Of a stretch of 64,000 nucleotides of DNA, positions 9,016 through 17,549 are shown one piece after another (the stretch's first letter is position 1; each line of letters opens with the position of its first letter). Where the stretch lies: NCBI RefSeq assembly GCF_028807635.1, contig NZ_JARBAX010000002.1, positions 1,116,001 through 1,180,000 on the forward strand. Reading direction: 5' to 3'. Position numbers and translations under genes: made by a program. Below the pieces are notes generated by a model. It worked only from the letters and a program-made list of their open reading frames with translations, was not told the DNA's origin and ran no database searches. The DNA is from Streptomyces spiramyceticus. GTDB lineage: Bacteria > Actinomycetota > Actinomycetes > Streptomycetales > Streptomycetaceae.

Positions 9016-10140
9016 TCAGCGGGACAGGGCCGGGGCCGTGGGGGTGCGGGCGGTGTCGGTGCAGGAAAGGCGTAGGGCGTGGGCTATCGAGGCCAGTGTC
9101 ACGTGACGGTGCCAGCCCTGGAAGGAGCGGCCCTCGAAGTCGCGGATGCCGACGCCCAGGCTGACGCGGGCGAAGTCGGCGTCCACGCGGCAGGTCAGCA
9201 TGGCCAGCCGCAGCAGTGCGCCGCGGTTCCAGGACGTGAGGTCGGTGAGCCACAGGTCCGCGGGTCGCCTGCGGTTGGCGCGCCACACCCCGAACAGCAG
9301 GAGCGTGCGCTGCGGCAGCTGATCGGTCAGCACCACGTTGCACGGGGCGACGAAGCTGATGGAGCCCTGCCACTCCACAGGGCGCCTGAGCCGCTTGAGC
9401 TGTTCCATGAGGTGCTGGGCGGGCCAGACCTGCGCGCGCCTGTCCAGTTGGCCCCGGCTGCCGGCGAGGGCGAGCGGAAGATCGCCGCTCACCCTTAAGA
9501 GAAACGATTGATCAGCCGCGGACAGCGCCCGAACCAGCCGGGGCAGCGTGGCGATCCGCGCGTCCATCACCACCGGACGCGCCAACACCCGGTTCGAGCG
9601 CGTGAGTTCCGCCACCAGGTCGACGAGCTTCTCCTCCTCGCCGTACGCGCTCAGCTGCCGATCGTGACGGTCGCCCGGTCCGCCGCCCAGCGTCAGATGC
9701 CAGTTCACCGGTGCCGACATGGCGTCGGAGGCGAGCCAGAGCCCGTAGCTCTGCTGACAGCTGACCACCCGCCCCAGGTCGGGTACGAAGCGCCGGCCCA
9801 CGCCGACCGACCGTCCCCCTGCCTTGTAGACCACCATGGGGCGGATCACCCACGCGTCCCCGCGTACCGTCTGGTCGGCGTAGCGGGCCAGCGCGGCACG
9901 CACGGAGCGCCAGTCCCAGGTGGATCCGGCCACGAAGTGGTGGAGGTTCTGGTCCGCGGCGCCTTCACCGACGAACGCGGCGAGGTTGCGGGCGGTCTTG
10001 CGTCCCTGAGCGGTGAGCAGACCACGGACGTACTGTTCGCCCCTCTTGCGCTGGTCGGCCCGGCGCAGCGAACTGAACAGCTCCGAGCAGGTCTCGGAGA
10101 TGTGCGTATCGAAGTCGTCATGGACACCGGTGTCCCACAT
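9016..10140 (-). CDS. IS701-family transposase (copy 1)
   Basis: 374 residues from ATG at 10140 (GTG at 10191 would add 17). It is a DDE-type transposase of the IS701 group, recognised by its close likeness to the second copy at 31.9 kb: shared LRRADQRKRGEQYVRGLLTA near the start, LGRVVSCQQS in the middle and RDFEGRSFQGWHRHVT near the end. It appears full length. I could not find matching terminal inverted repeats or target duplications around it, so the limits of the element are unknown. Such genes are common at the edges of Streptomyces antibiotic clusters. Confidence 0.85.
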   Translation of the reverse strand: MWDTGVHDDFDTHISETCSELFSSLRRADQRKRGEQYVRGLLTAQGRKTARNLAAFVGEGAADQNLHHFVAGSTWDWRSVRAALARYADQTVRGDAWVIRPMVVYKAGGRSVGVGRRFVPDLGRVVSCQQSYGLWLASDAMSAPVNWHLTLGGGPGDRHDRQLSAYGEEEKLVDLVAELTRSNRVLARPVVMDARIATLPRLVRALSAADQSFLLRVSGDLPLALAGSRGQLDRRAQVWPAQHLMEQLKRLRRPVEWQGSISFVAPCNVVLTDQLPQRTLLLFGVWRANRRRPADLWLTDLTSWNRGALLRLAMLTCRVDADFARVSLGVGIRDFEGRSFQGWHRHVTLASIAHALRLSCTDTARTPTAPALSR

Positions 10141-10502
10141 GGAGGCCGACGGTTTTGAGCCACACGGAATACTGTGCACTATGACCCTCACAAGCCGCTT
10201 GATCCACTGGAAAAGACCTGCTGGCCAGCCTCAGTTAATTCGTTCCGTAAATCCAGGTGCCGAGGCCACACAATTCTTCCCGCACACCTCGCGTCACACC
10301 GCCGCGAAGAACCGTCGTCCGTGTTTCCGGATGATTAAATCCGCGTCGCCCGGTGACGAAACCACCGTCGCCGGCCGTGCAGCGGTGGGAACACACCACT
10401 GTCGCGCGGCGGCTCACACTCTTTGTCAGATACGCCTTGCCCGGCGGCCGCGCGGTGCCTTAGACATCTGCTCCCACCCACCCGTCCGCCGCGAGGTCAC
10501 CC
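10141..10502. promoter_or_regulatory. Divergent intergenic region with acyltransferase promoter
   Basis: This carries no convincing gene. A likely sigma70-type promoter reads right: -35 TTGCCC (10437-10442), an 18-bp spacer and -10 TAGACA (10461-10466), 36 bp before the acyltransferase ATG. On the other strand TTGTGA and TATTCC hexamers near 10165-10192 could drive the transposase gene. Base composition is less GC-rich than its surroundings. Confidence 0.45.
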
Positions 10503-11669
10503 ATGCCCCTGCCGAAACATCTTCCCGCGCTCGGCGGGATGCGTTTCATCTCCGCTCTACTGGTATTCACCTCCCATATATCGACACAGCCGTTCTTCAA
10601 GAACACCGAGATCAATTCCGCGCTGCAGTTCCCGCTGAACCGGCTGGGCCCGCTGACGGTCTCGTTCTTCTTCATGCTCAGCGGTTTCGTCCTCACCTGG
10701 GCGGGTCTGCCCGACAAGTCCAAGGTGAACTTCTGGCGGCGGCGCACGGTCCGCGCGTACTCGCTGCACCTGCCCGTGCTGCTGGTGACGCTGCTGATCG
10801 TGCTGGCCCTCAACGAGCCCAACATGGGCCGATCGGTGTGGGACGGACTGCTCACGAACCTGCTGCTGATCCAGGCATGGTTCCCCGACCACCACGAGTA
10901 CGGCAGCATGAACCCGGTGGCGTGGTCGCTCTCCTGCGAGCTGTTCTTCTACGCCATGTTCCCGTTCCTCTTCGCCTTCTTCACCAAGGTCCGTACGGAC
11001 CGGCTCTGGCGGTGGGCCGCCGCGGTGTCCGTGGCCGCCGTCTCCATCCCCCTGGTCGCACTGCTGCTGCCGGCCAGCCCGCCCCTGCCGTGGGACCCGG
11101 ACATGCCGCAGCTGCGGTGGTGGTTCATCTACATGTTCCCGCCGGTGCGGCTGCTGGAGTTCGTGCTCGGGATGCTCATGGCCCAGATCGTGATCCGGGG
11201 ACGCTGGAGGGGCCCGCGTCCCCTGGCCTGCGTCGCGCTGTTCTCAGCGGTGTTCGCGGTGACGTTCGCGGTGCCGAACCACTACGACCCCGGCGCGTTG
11301 ACCGTCCCGGTGATCGCGCTGCTGCTCGCCTCGGTGGCCGTCGGTGATGTGCGCGGCGTCCGCTCCTGGCTGGGGACCAGGACGATGGTGCTGCTGGGGG
11401 AACTCACCTTCGCCTTCTACCTCGTGCACTACCTGATCATCCAGTACGGGCACCGCTTCGCCGGCGGGAAGCAGGGCTATTACCGGCAGTGGGACACACC
11501 GGCCGCCGTCGGGCTGACCCTGCTCGCCTTCACGCTGGCGCTGGGGCTGTCGGCGTTCCTGCACTTCTTCGTGGAGAAGCCGGTCATGCGAACCCTGGGA
11601 CGGCCGCGGCGGTCCCCGGACGCCGGCTCGACACCCAGGTCCGAACCCGCCCCGTCCGGCACTCCGTAG
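10503..11669 (+). CDS. Macrolide 3-O-acyltransferase (MdmB/CarE type)
   Basis: 388-residue membrane acyltransferase of the acyltransferase-3 family, with about ten helices. The N-terminus [15 protein letters not shown] and the length match the macrolide 3-O-acyltransferases MdmB (midecamycin) and CarE (carbomycin) as I remember them. His25 in the first helix is the expected catalytic residue. The predicted job is transfer of acetyl or propionyl to the 3-OH of a 16-membered lactone, as in spiramycin II/III. It stands alone, cut off from the main cluster by the ubiquitin-like operon, and is followed by a large terminator. Confidence 0.82.
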
Positions 11670-11682
11670 CCGACGCGGGACG

Positions 11683-11722
11683 ACCGGTGCGGGGCGCGCC
11701 CTCGGGCGCGCCCCGCACCGGT
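11683..11722. terminator. Bidirectional terminator
   Basis: A perfect 18-bp stem with loop CTCG lies between the acyltransferase stop and the convergent Erm remnant, so it can serve both. Confidence 0.85.
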
Positions 11723-11727
11723 GTGCG

Positions 11728-12122
11728 TCAGCGCCCGTGGAGTTCCTCGAAGAGTGTGATCCATTGGCCCGGGGTGACGTAGGCGACGACCACGCCCTGC
11801 TCCAGGCGGGCCCTGCGGAACCCGGCGGCCACCCGCCGGGCCGGGAAGCGCCGGCGCAGCGAGGCGTCCAGCGAACCGCCCTTTCCCGTGAACCCGGTCT
11901 CCACCAGGTCCCGGAAGTCGTGCATCAGACCGGGTGGGATCAGCGGCACCGGTCGCCGTTCCAGTCGCAGTACCGCGGAGTCGACGGCGGGGACGGGCCG
12001 GAACCAGCGGCGGCTGATCCGCTCGCCCATCCGCCACTCCACCTCGGGCCAGGTGGCCACGGTGAGCCGTGACCAGCGCCGATAGCCGCCGGTGCGCTTG
12101 CGGGCGTATTCGAGCTGGGTGG
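11728..12122 (-). pseudogene. 3' remnant of an Erm-type 23S rRNA adenine-N6 methyltransferase
   Basis: About 130 codons of the C-terminal part of an Erm protein (macrolide-lincosamide resistance, A2058 methylation). Similarity begins abruptly at TQLEYARKRTGGYRRW and continues through ISRRWFRPVPAVDSAVLRL, the conserved Erm segment with the PAVDSAV strand, and a C-terminal helical domain. The N-terminal SAM-binding half is missing. Sequence upstream of about 12122 is unrelated and belongs to the neighbouring operon. It cannot encode an active enzyme. It marks a deletion or recombination end point and shows that macrolide self-resistance genes once lay here. Confidence 0.8.
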
Positions 12123-12179
12123 AATTCTGCGGCGGTATCGGGAAGAGATGTCGGACCCGGTCAGCCTGGTGATGAATCT

Positions 12180-14552
12180 GTGAGCGATGCCCTGCGCGAG
12201 TGGGCGGCGGCCCACGCACGATCGGTGGGCAAGGACGGGCGTACGGTCCCTGCCGCCGTCGCGCCGGGAACCCGGACGGCTCCGGGAAGCGGCTCGCTCG
12301 GCGGGGTGAGGGACCGGACTCCGGACACCCTGCGCTCGTACAGCCGACTCTGTCTGGCGGTCATGGACGGACTTCCGGTTGGCGCGGCGAGCGCCGTCGC
12401 CCCCGTCTCGAACGTCGGAGGGCCGCCGCCGAGGGTGTTCGTCCTCACGCAGGGCGGAAGCACCGGTCTTGGCGTGGAGCCGCTGGACCGGTTTTCCCTC
12501 GAACCGCTGGAGTGGCCCATCGGGTGGGCGGACCCGGGCCACGGCAACCCCGTGCTCGCCACGAGCGGCGGCGGCAACAACGTGTACCTGCACGACATCG
12601 GAGCCGGTTACCGGAAGGATTCTTATGAGGCGAACTTCTCCCTCGAATCGGCAAAGCTGACCACGGGGCGGGACGGTGCCCTGCTGCTGACCGCCGGGGG
12701 ACCGGACAACGTCGTCATCTGGGACCTGGCCGAGAGAGAGCCAGGCAGCAGTACCCACGTTCTGTTCGGCCTGCAGGCCACTTCGTCGGTCGAGCTGAGC
12801 GAGGTACAGCCGGACGGTGCCAATCTGGTGGCGACCGGCCACCGGGACGGCCGTGTCCTCGTGTGGGGCTTCAACGATCCCGCCCTGGAACTCGTCCATG
12901 AGATGGACGCCGCCCCCGGCCCGGTCTGGGCGGTGGCCTGGGGCATGCTCCCCAACGGATCGGCGCTGCTCGCAAGCGGTCACGACGACGGAAGGATCTG
13001 TGTCTGGAACGGGCTGACAGGCACCCTCCTGGTGACGTGCCCGCCCTGTCCCGGGCGCGTCGACTCCGTGGCCTGGACGGTCGGTCCGAACGGCCTGAAC
13101 ATCCTCGCCAGTGGCCACAGCGACGGCACGGTGCGCATCTGGAGCTGGCAGACGGGCTCTGTCCTCCACGAGTTCGACGGCCTCACCGCTCACGGAGTAC
13201 CGCCCTTCGACGTGGGCAGCATGGTCGGCTGGCTGCTCCTGCCCCAGGGCAGCATCTGGCTGTACGCCGCAGGGGAGACGGGCTCGCGCATCTGGGAACT
13301 GGAGCTCGACGGCCTTCTGGCCGCCTCCGGGACCTTATCGAGCACCGAGGCCACCGATCAGGAGGCGACCGTACAGCCCCGACCGCTCCCGGCGACCGTG
13401 TGCAGGGGTCTGGTGCGTCTGGCCGCGAGCGGGGTGTGTCCGCCGCTCGGCCTGCTCGACGACCTGGTCACCCTGAGCGGACCGGCCACCGCGCCGCTGC
13501 TGGACGAACGGATCAGAAGCCTCGCCGACCACCCGGGAGTACGGATCCTGCGCGACCTGGAATGGCCCGCGCCGGCCCGGGTAGGGCTCGCCGGTCTGCT
13601 GGCGGCGGGTCTTTCCGAGCCGGACACCGTCCCGCCACCCGGCCACGGCCCCCGCGAACTGTCGGACGCACTGCGCCGCGCCCTCATCGGGGCACCTTCC
13701 CGCGTGCCCGACCGCGAGCCCCCACTGGCCGCGCTCAGGGCAGCGGCGGACGCGGTCACCGGGCGTACGGCCGCCCTGCTCGCCGTCATCGGACCCGAAG
13801 CTGTCGCCGACGACCCGGTACTCCCCCTGCGCATGGCGCAACAGGCCCCGGCCATGCCCTCCGTGGACCTCCGCAGACTCCAGCTCCTCACCGGCGCCGC
13901 ATCGACGGCGGCCCAGCACGCGGGCACGACCGTCCACGCACCCGGCTCGGGCGGCATCTCCCGCACGGGCCGGATCACCCAGATGCTCCCCAGTCAACTG
14001 GCGCTCCCCAACCGCCTGTTGACCCTCCGCTACGCGCGCCACGAACTCCTCTACCGCCTCCACAGCTCCGCCGCCCAATGGGCCCCGGAGCCGGTGACCC
14101 TGGTGCTGGACACCAGCCCGCCGACCTTCGGACCGCCCGAAGTCGTCCTGCGCTCGCTCGCGCATCTCCTCGCCACGACGCTGTGGTGCCACGGGCGTCA
14201 TGCCGCGTTCGTCGGGCTCGACCGGCCCGACCTGCTCCGCCCCGTCTCCCGCCCCGCCGACCTGGCCATGCTGTGGACCTCGCGCACGCTGGAGCCGCCG
14301 GATCTTGACGCCGCGCTGAACACGGCGGCGTCCACCGGGATGCCGACCGTACTGCTGGCCCTCCACCACCTCGTCCGCGACCACACACTCGTGGCGGGCC
14401 CGCGCCTGCGGCTCGCCACCACGCACCTGTACGACGATCTGCCCCGGGCCCGCCCGCCCGAGAGCCACCACGTCCACCTGCCGCCCGACGCCACCGGGCG
14501 CCGGCTCACGGACGCCGTGCGTCTGCTGCTGACGGGAGACGGTCCGTCATGA
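12180..14552 (+). CDS. WD40-repeat protein with C-terminal vWA-like domain (copy 1)
   Basis: 790 residues. WD40-type repeats fill about 80-400 (SGHDDGRICVWNG, SGHSDGTVRIWSW). A helical middle follows, and a C-terminal domain (about 600-790) begins with the strand VTLVLDTSPPTFG, resembling a vWA fold whose MIDAS DxSxS is altered to DTSPP. It is paralogous to the gene at the far end of the operon (28929-31338). The GTG at 12180 overlaps the TGA of a lost upstream gene (GTGA), of which only about ten codons survive. Codon 386 (13335) is TTA. A vWA partner fits the MoxR ATPase in this operon. Expected role: scaffold or sensor. Confidence 0.75.
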   Translation: MSDALREWAAAHARSVGKDGRTVPAAVAPGTRTAPGSGSLGGVRDRTPDTLRSYSRLCLAVMDGLPVGAASAVAPVSNVGGPPPRVFVLTQGGSTGLGVEPLDRFSLEPLEWPIGWADPGHGNPVLATSGGGNNVYLHDIGAGYRKDSYEANFSLESAKLTTGRDGALLLTAGGPDNVVIWDLAEREPGSSTHVLFGLQATSSVELSEVQPDGANLVATGHRDGRVLVWGFNDPALELVHEMDAAPGPVWAVAWGMLPNGSALLASGHDDGRICVWNGLTGTLLVTCPPCPGRVDSVAWTVGPNGLNILASGHSDGTVRIWSWQTGSVLHEFDGLTAHGVPPFDVGSMVGWLLLPQGSIWLYAAGETGSRIWELELDGLLAASGTLSSTEATDQEATVQPRPLPATVCRGLVRLAASGVCPPLGLLDDLVTLSGPATAPLLDERIRSLADHPGVRILRDLEWPAPARVGLAGLLAAGLSEPDTVPPPGHGPRELSDALRRALIGAPSRVPDREPPLAALRAAADAVTGRTAALLAVIGPEAVADDPVLPLRMAQQAPAMPSVDLRRLQLLTGAASTAAQHAGTTVHAPGSGGISRTGRITQMLPSQLALPNRLLTLRYARHELLYRLHSSAAQWAPEPVTLVLDTSPPTFGPPEVVLRSLAHLLATTLWCHGRHAAFVGLDRPDLLRPVSRPADLAMLWTSRTLEPPDLDAALNTAASTGMPTVLLALHHLVRDHTLVAGPRLRLATTHLYDDLPRARPPESHHVHLPPDATGRRLTDAVRLLLTGDGPS

Positions 14553-15595
14553 CCACCGTACGAGCGGCCCGGCCGCACTGGCGCCCCGCGCTCCTCGGTG
14601 AGCCGGCGGCGGGGACCGACGTGCGATGCGAACTGTGCCCGTACCGCTGCCGGATACGGGACGGGCAGCGCGGCTACTGCCAGGTGCGCCGCAACAACGG
14701 CGGCCGGCTGGAAACCGCGACGTTCACCGCCTCCGTGGCCCATCTCGACGCAATCGAGCGCAAGCCCTTCTACCACTTCGGGCCCGGCAGCAAGGTCCTG
14801 ACCGTGGCCGGGCCCGGCTGCAGCTTCAGGTGCGACTACTGCGTCAACCACCGGTTGTCGCAGTACGGCCGCGAGGAAGACGCACCGTGGACCGGGGAGC
14901 CCGCCCGCCCGGACGAGCTGGCGGCCCTGGCGCACGCGCAGGGCGCCGGCCTTGCGCTCTCGTACGCCGAGCCTTCCCTCGCCCCGGAACTCACCCTCGC
15001 GCTCGCGGAGTACGCCCGGCCTCTGGGCGTACCGGTGATGTGGAAGAGCAACGGATTCCTGACGCCCCGGGCCGTCGACCTCGTCGCGCCGGCGATCGAC
15101 GCGGTGAACATCGACGTAAAGGCTGCCGAGGAGGCCCCGCACCAGCGGCTCACGGGTGCGCCGCTCGCACCCGTACTGGCCGCGGTGGAGCGGTTCAGGG
15201 CGGCCGGTGTGTGGGTGGAGGTGAGTACGCCGCTGATCCCCGGTACTTCCGCAGATCCTGGGCAACTGCGGGCGATCGCAGGCTTGTTGGCGGCCATCGA
15301 CCCCGACCTTCCATGGCATCTGCTCCGCTTCACACCGGACTTCCGGATGAGCGCCGAGGACCCCACGGCGCCGTCCGCGCTGGAGGATGCCCGGCGCGCG
15401 GGGGCCGAGGAGGGGCTGCGCTTCGTGTACGTGGAGCGGGCGTTGGGAGCGGAGGGCCGCAACACCCGCTGTCCGCACTGTGCGTTCACCGTCGTGGAGC
15501 GGGGCATCTGGGAGACACTCGACAACAAGCTTGCCGACGGCGGCTGCCCCTCGTGCCGGGCGGCGGTTCCAGGAAGGTGGGAGACACAACAGTGA
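14549..15595 (+). CDS. Radical-SAM enzyme, AmrS-like
   Basis: 348 residues. The radical-SAM cluster motif CxxxCxxC is at Cys91, 95 and 98. An N-terminal cysteine cluster (Cys27, 30, 34, then GYCQVR) and a C-terminal zinc-ribbon pair (CPHC... CPSC) match the AmmeMemoRadiSam radical-SAM group, whose reaction is not firmly known. Neither of that group's usual partners (AMMECR1, Memo) is nearby. Instead the next gene encodes a 73-residue protein, so a small-protein or peptide substrate is an attractive guess. The ATG overlaps the WD40 gene by 4 bp. Confidence 0.8.
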   Translation: MTTVRAARPHWRPALLGEPAAGTDVRCELCPYRCRIRDGQRGYCQVRRNNGGRLETATFTASVAHLDAIERKPFYHFGPGSKVLTVAGPGCSFRCDYCVNHRLSQYGREEDAPWTGEPARPDELAALAHAQGAGLALSYAEPSLAPELTLALAEYARPLGVPVMWKSNGFLTPRAVDLVAPAIDAVNIDVKAAEEAPHQRLTGAPLAPVLAAVERFRAAGVWVEVSTPLIPGTSADPGQLRAIAGLLAAIDPDLPWHLLRFTPDFRMSAEDPTAPSALEDARRAGAEEGLRFVYVERALGAEGRNTRCPHCAFTVVERGIWETLDNKLADGGCPSCRAAVPGRWETQQ

Positions 15596-15813
15596 CCACG
15601 GGCCATGTCTTCACCGTATTCACCGAGGCGATCCCCGATCTCATAGGGCCGGAAGAATACGCGGACCACCCGCACGGAAATCTCGTCCGCGTCCGCATCC
15701 GCGTCACCGAATCCGGGATCGAGGTGATCGGCGACGCGCTGCGGCCCCGCGCCGTGGAAGACGTACTCGACGCGCTCGGTGAAGGCCCGATGGAGCAGAT
15801 GCTGTGCGGGTAG
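15592..15813 (+). CDS. Small protein ending in Cys-Gly, possible modifier or radical-SAM substrate
   Basis: 73 residues, no recognised family. It starts at GTG 15592, overlapping the radical-SAM stop by 4 bp. The body alternates a strand-like run (GNLVRVRIRVTESGIEVIGD) with a helix (RAVEDVLDALG) and finishes MEQMLCG. A free C-terminal Gly preceded by Cys recalls ubiquitin-like or sulfur-carrier tails activated by E1 enzymes, and an E1-like gene lies one gene away. It is too short for me to claim a beta-grasp fold. Alternatively it is a cofactor-carrying chaperone for the radical-SAM protein. Confidence 0.6.
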   Translation: MTTGHVFTVFTEAIPDLIGPEEYADHPHGNLVRVRIRVTESGIEVIGDALRPRAVEDVLDALGEGPMEQMLCG

Positions 15814-16454
15814 CCGACGACGATGACGACGCCCTGGCGGACCGCGCCTTCGAAGCGGGCATGGCAGCGGGCCTCGACCCGCAGGAGGAAACCGGCCGGA
15901 CCGGTGAAACGGCCGTCACGCACGTCTCCTCCCCGTGGAACCACCGGCTGTGCTCGACGTGCGGCCAGAGCTTTCGGCGCGGCGACCCGGTGCGCGTGGG
16001 CGGCGGGGGAGCGGCGGGCAGTGGCGTGGCCCTGGACGACGTGGCCCACCTCGACCCGGCCCTGGCCTGCGCGGCCGGACCCGGAGAGGAGGGAGAGGAG
16101 TCGAAGGGGCCTGGCGGCCACTCCGCAGACTCCACAGCCTCCACCGAATTCGCGGCGGGAGTGCTGGCCACCTGGCCGCCGGTCGACGGCGTGCCGGTCG
16201 CCCCGCTGACGGCGGACGACTGGCAGGTGGCCCGCCCCGCCGTCCATGGGGCCAGGCCGCCCCGCTGCCTGTACTGCGCACACACCTTCCGCGCCGGAGA
16301 ACACGTGGTGCTCTGTCCCTGCTCCCCGGGCCGCCCCGCATGCGGCGCGGCCGTCCACCGGGATCCTGCCGCCGGGCTGGTCTGCTGGGAGAGCTGGCGG
16401 CCCGAGGGCCGGCTGAAGATCTGCCCCGTCAAGCTCGTCGCCGTACAGGAGTAG
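15804..16454 (+). CDS. Cysteine-rich zinc protein, RING-like C-terminus
   Basis: 216 residues. One CxxC knuckle lies near residue 50 (CSTCGQSF) before an acidic low-complexity linker. The C-terminal 70 residues show CLYC, then CPC, a C..AVH step and two later cysteines (LVCWES, KICPV), spacing that could form a cross-braced RING or other treble-clef domain. In an operon with E1-like and E2-like genes an E3-like adaptor role is plausible, but the assignment rests on cysteine spacing alone. GTG at 15804 lies inside the previous gene's end (10-bp overlap) with GGAG 10 bp upstream. Confidence 0.6.
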   Translation: MRVADDDDDALADRAFEAGMAAGLDPQEETGRTGETAVTHVSSPWNHRLCSTCGQSFRRGDPVRVGGGGAAGSGVALDDVAHLDPALACAAGPGEEGEESKGPGGHSADSTASTEFAAGVLATWPPVDGVPVAPLTADDWQVARPAVHGARPPRCLYCAHTFRAGEHVVLCPCSPGRPACGAAVHRDPAAGLVCWESWRPEGRLKICPVKLVAVQE

Positions 16455-16460
16455 CGGCCG

Positions 16461-17549
16461 ATGACGGGGGAGGACCGGTTCGCACGCGAGCGGCTCGTGC
16501 CGGGATGGGATCCCGATACGTTCGCCGGGGCCACGGCCGTCGTCGTCGGCCTCGGCGCGCTGGGGAACGAGGCGGCCAAGAACCTGGCCCTGGCCGGGAT
16601 CGGCAGGCTGGTCCTCTGCGACCCCGACACCGTGGAGACCACCAACCTGAGCCGTTCCGTCCTCTTCGGCCCCGACGATGTCGGGCGGCCCAAGACGGAA
16701 GCCGCCGCAGAAGCCCTGCGACGCCTGTCCGCCACCGTCGTCGTCGAGCCCCGGGTGCGCGACCTCGCCGCAGGCGTGGGACTGGGCGAACTCGCCGCGG
16801 CCGACGTGGTGCTGGGCTGCCTGGACAGCCTGCGCTCCCGCATGCGCCTGCTGGGCCGGTGCGCACTCGTCGAAGCACCGCTCGTGGACGGCGCGACCGG
16901 CCCCTGGGAAGGGGAGATACGCCTGCGGCTCGACACACAGGAAGCCTGTTACGGCTGCACACTGACCGCGCACCAGCGAAGCAGCGCCGACGTCCCGTGG
17001 AGCTGCCTCGACGACACGACGGCCGGCCCGCTCGGCACATCCATCGGTACGACCGCCCTGGTCGCCGCCTGGATGACACAGGCCGCGCTGCGCAGCGTCC
17101 TCGGCACCCCGCCCCCGTACCGCATGCTGCGCATCGAATCCCTGACGGGCCGCACGGCGCCCGTCGCGATGACCCGCGCACGCGACTGCCCGCACCACCG
17201 TCCGATTCAGGGCGACATCACGCCCTGCGCGCTCAATCACCGTGCCACCGCAGGGGAGTTGACCGCCGTACTGCCCGGTGGCGAGCCACTCACGTGGTCG
17301 CAGTTTCCACTTCCCGTACGCTGCCGGGCCTGCCAGGGCTACGCTGAAACCGTCGGCGACCGGGCAGTGGCCGACACGCCGTTCTCACGATGTGACCAGT
17401 GCGGCCGCCTGCGGCGACCGCGGTTCAGTAATCGCCTCAGGGATGCCGCTCCGGACGCCCGACTGACCGAGCTCGGAGTACCCCCTCAGGAGATCCTGCC
17501 CGTCCGGCAGCCGAGGGGGGAGTACACATGGCATCAGCTGAGTTCCTGA
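16461..17549 (+). CDS. E1-like ThiF-family adenylating enzyme
   Basis: 362 residues. The Rossmann nucleotide loop GLGALG is at 30-35, with DPDTVETTNLSRS after it, the ThiF/MoeB/E1 pattern that binds ATP and the modifier's C-terminus. Cys163/166 (CYGC) may bind zinc. Cys182 in PWSCLDD sits where ThiF-type enzymes have the catalytic cysteine. A further pair of CxxC motifs near 293 and 314 ends in a C-terminal tail. It should adenylate a C-terminal glycine and pass it on as a thioester. ATG at 16461 follows AGGAG. Confidence 0.85.
   Translation: MTGEDRFARERLVPGWDPDTFAGATAVVVGLGALGNEAAKNLALAGIGRLVLCDPDTVETTNLSRSVLFGPDDVGRPKTEAAAEALRRLSATVVVEPRVRDLAAGVGLGELAAADVVLGCLDSLRSRMRLLGRCALVEAPLVDGATGPWEGEIRLRLDTQEACYGCTLTAHQRSSADVPWSCLDDTTAGPLGTSIGTTALVAAWMTQAALRSVLGTPPPYRMLRIESLTGRTAPVAMTRARDCPHHRPIQGDITPCALNHRATAGELTAVLPGGEPLTWSQFPLPVRCRACQGYAETVGDRAVADTPFSRCDQCGRLRRPRFSNRLRDAAPDARLTELGVPPQEILPVRQPRGEYTWHQLSS

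Noticed and set aside
14549-15595. Pyruvate formate-lyase activase
   Set aside because: The N-terminal cysteine cluster and C-terminal zinc ribbon fit the AmrS-like group better, and no glycyl-radical enzyme is nearby.
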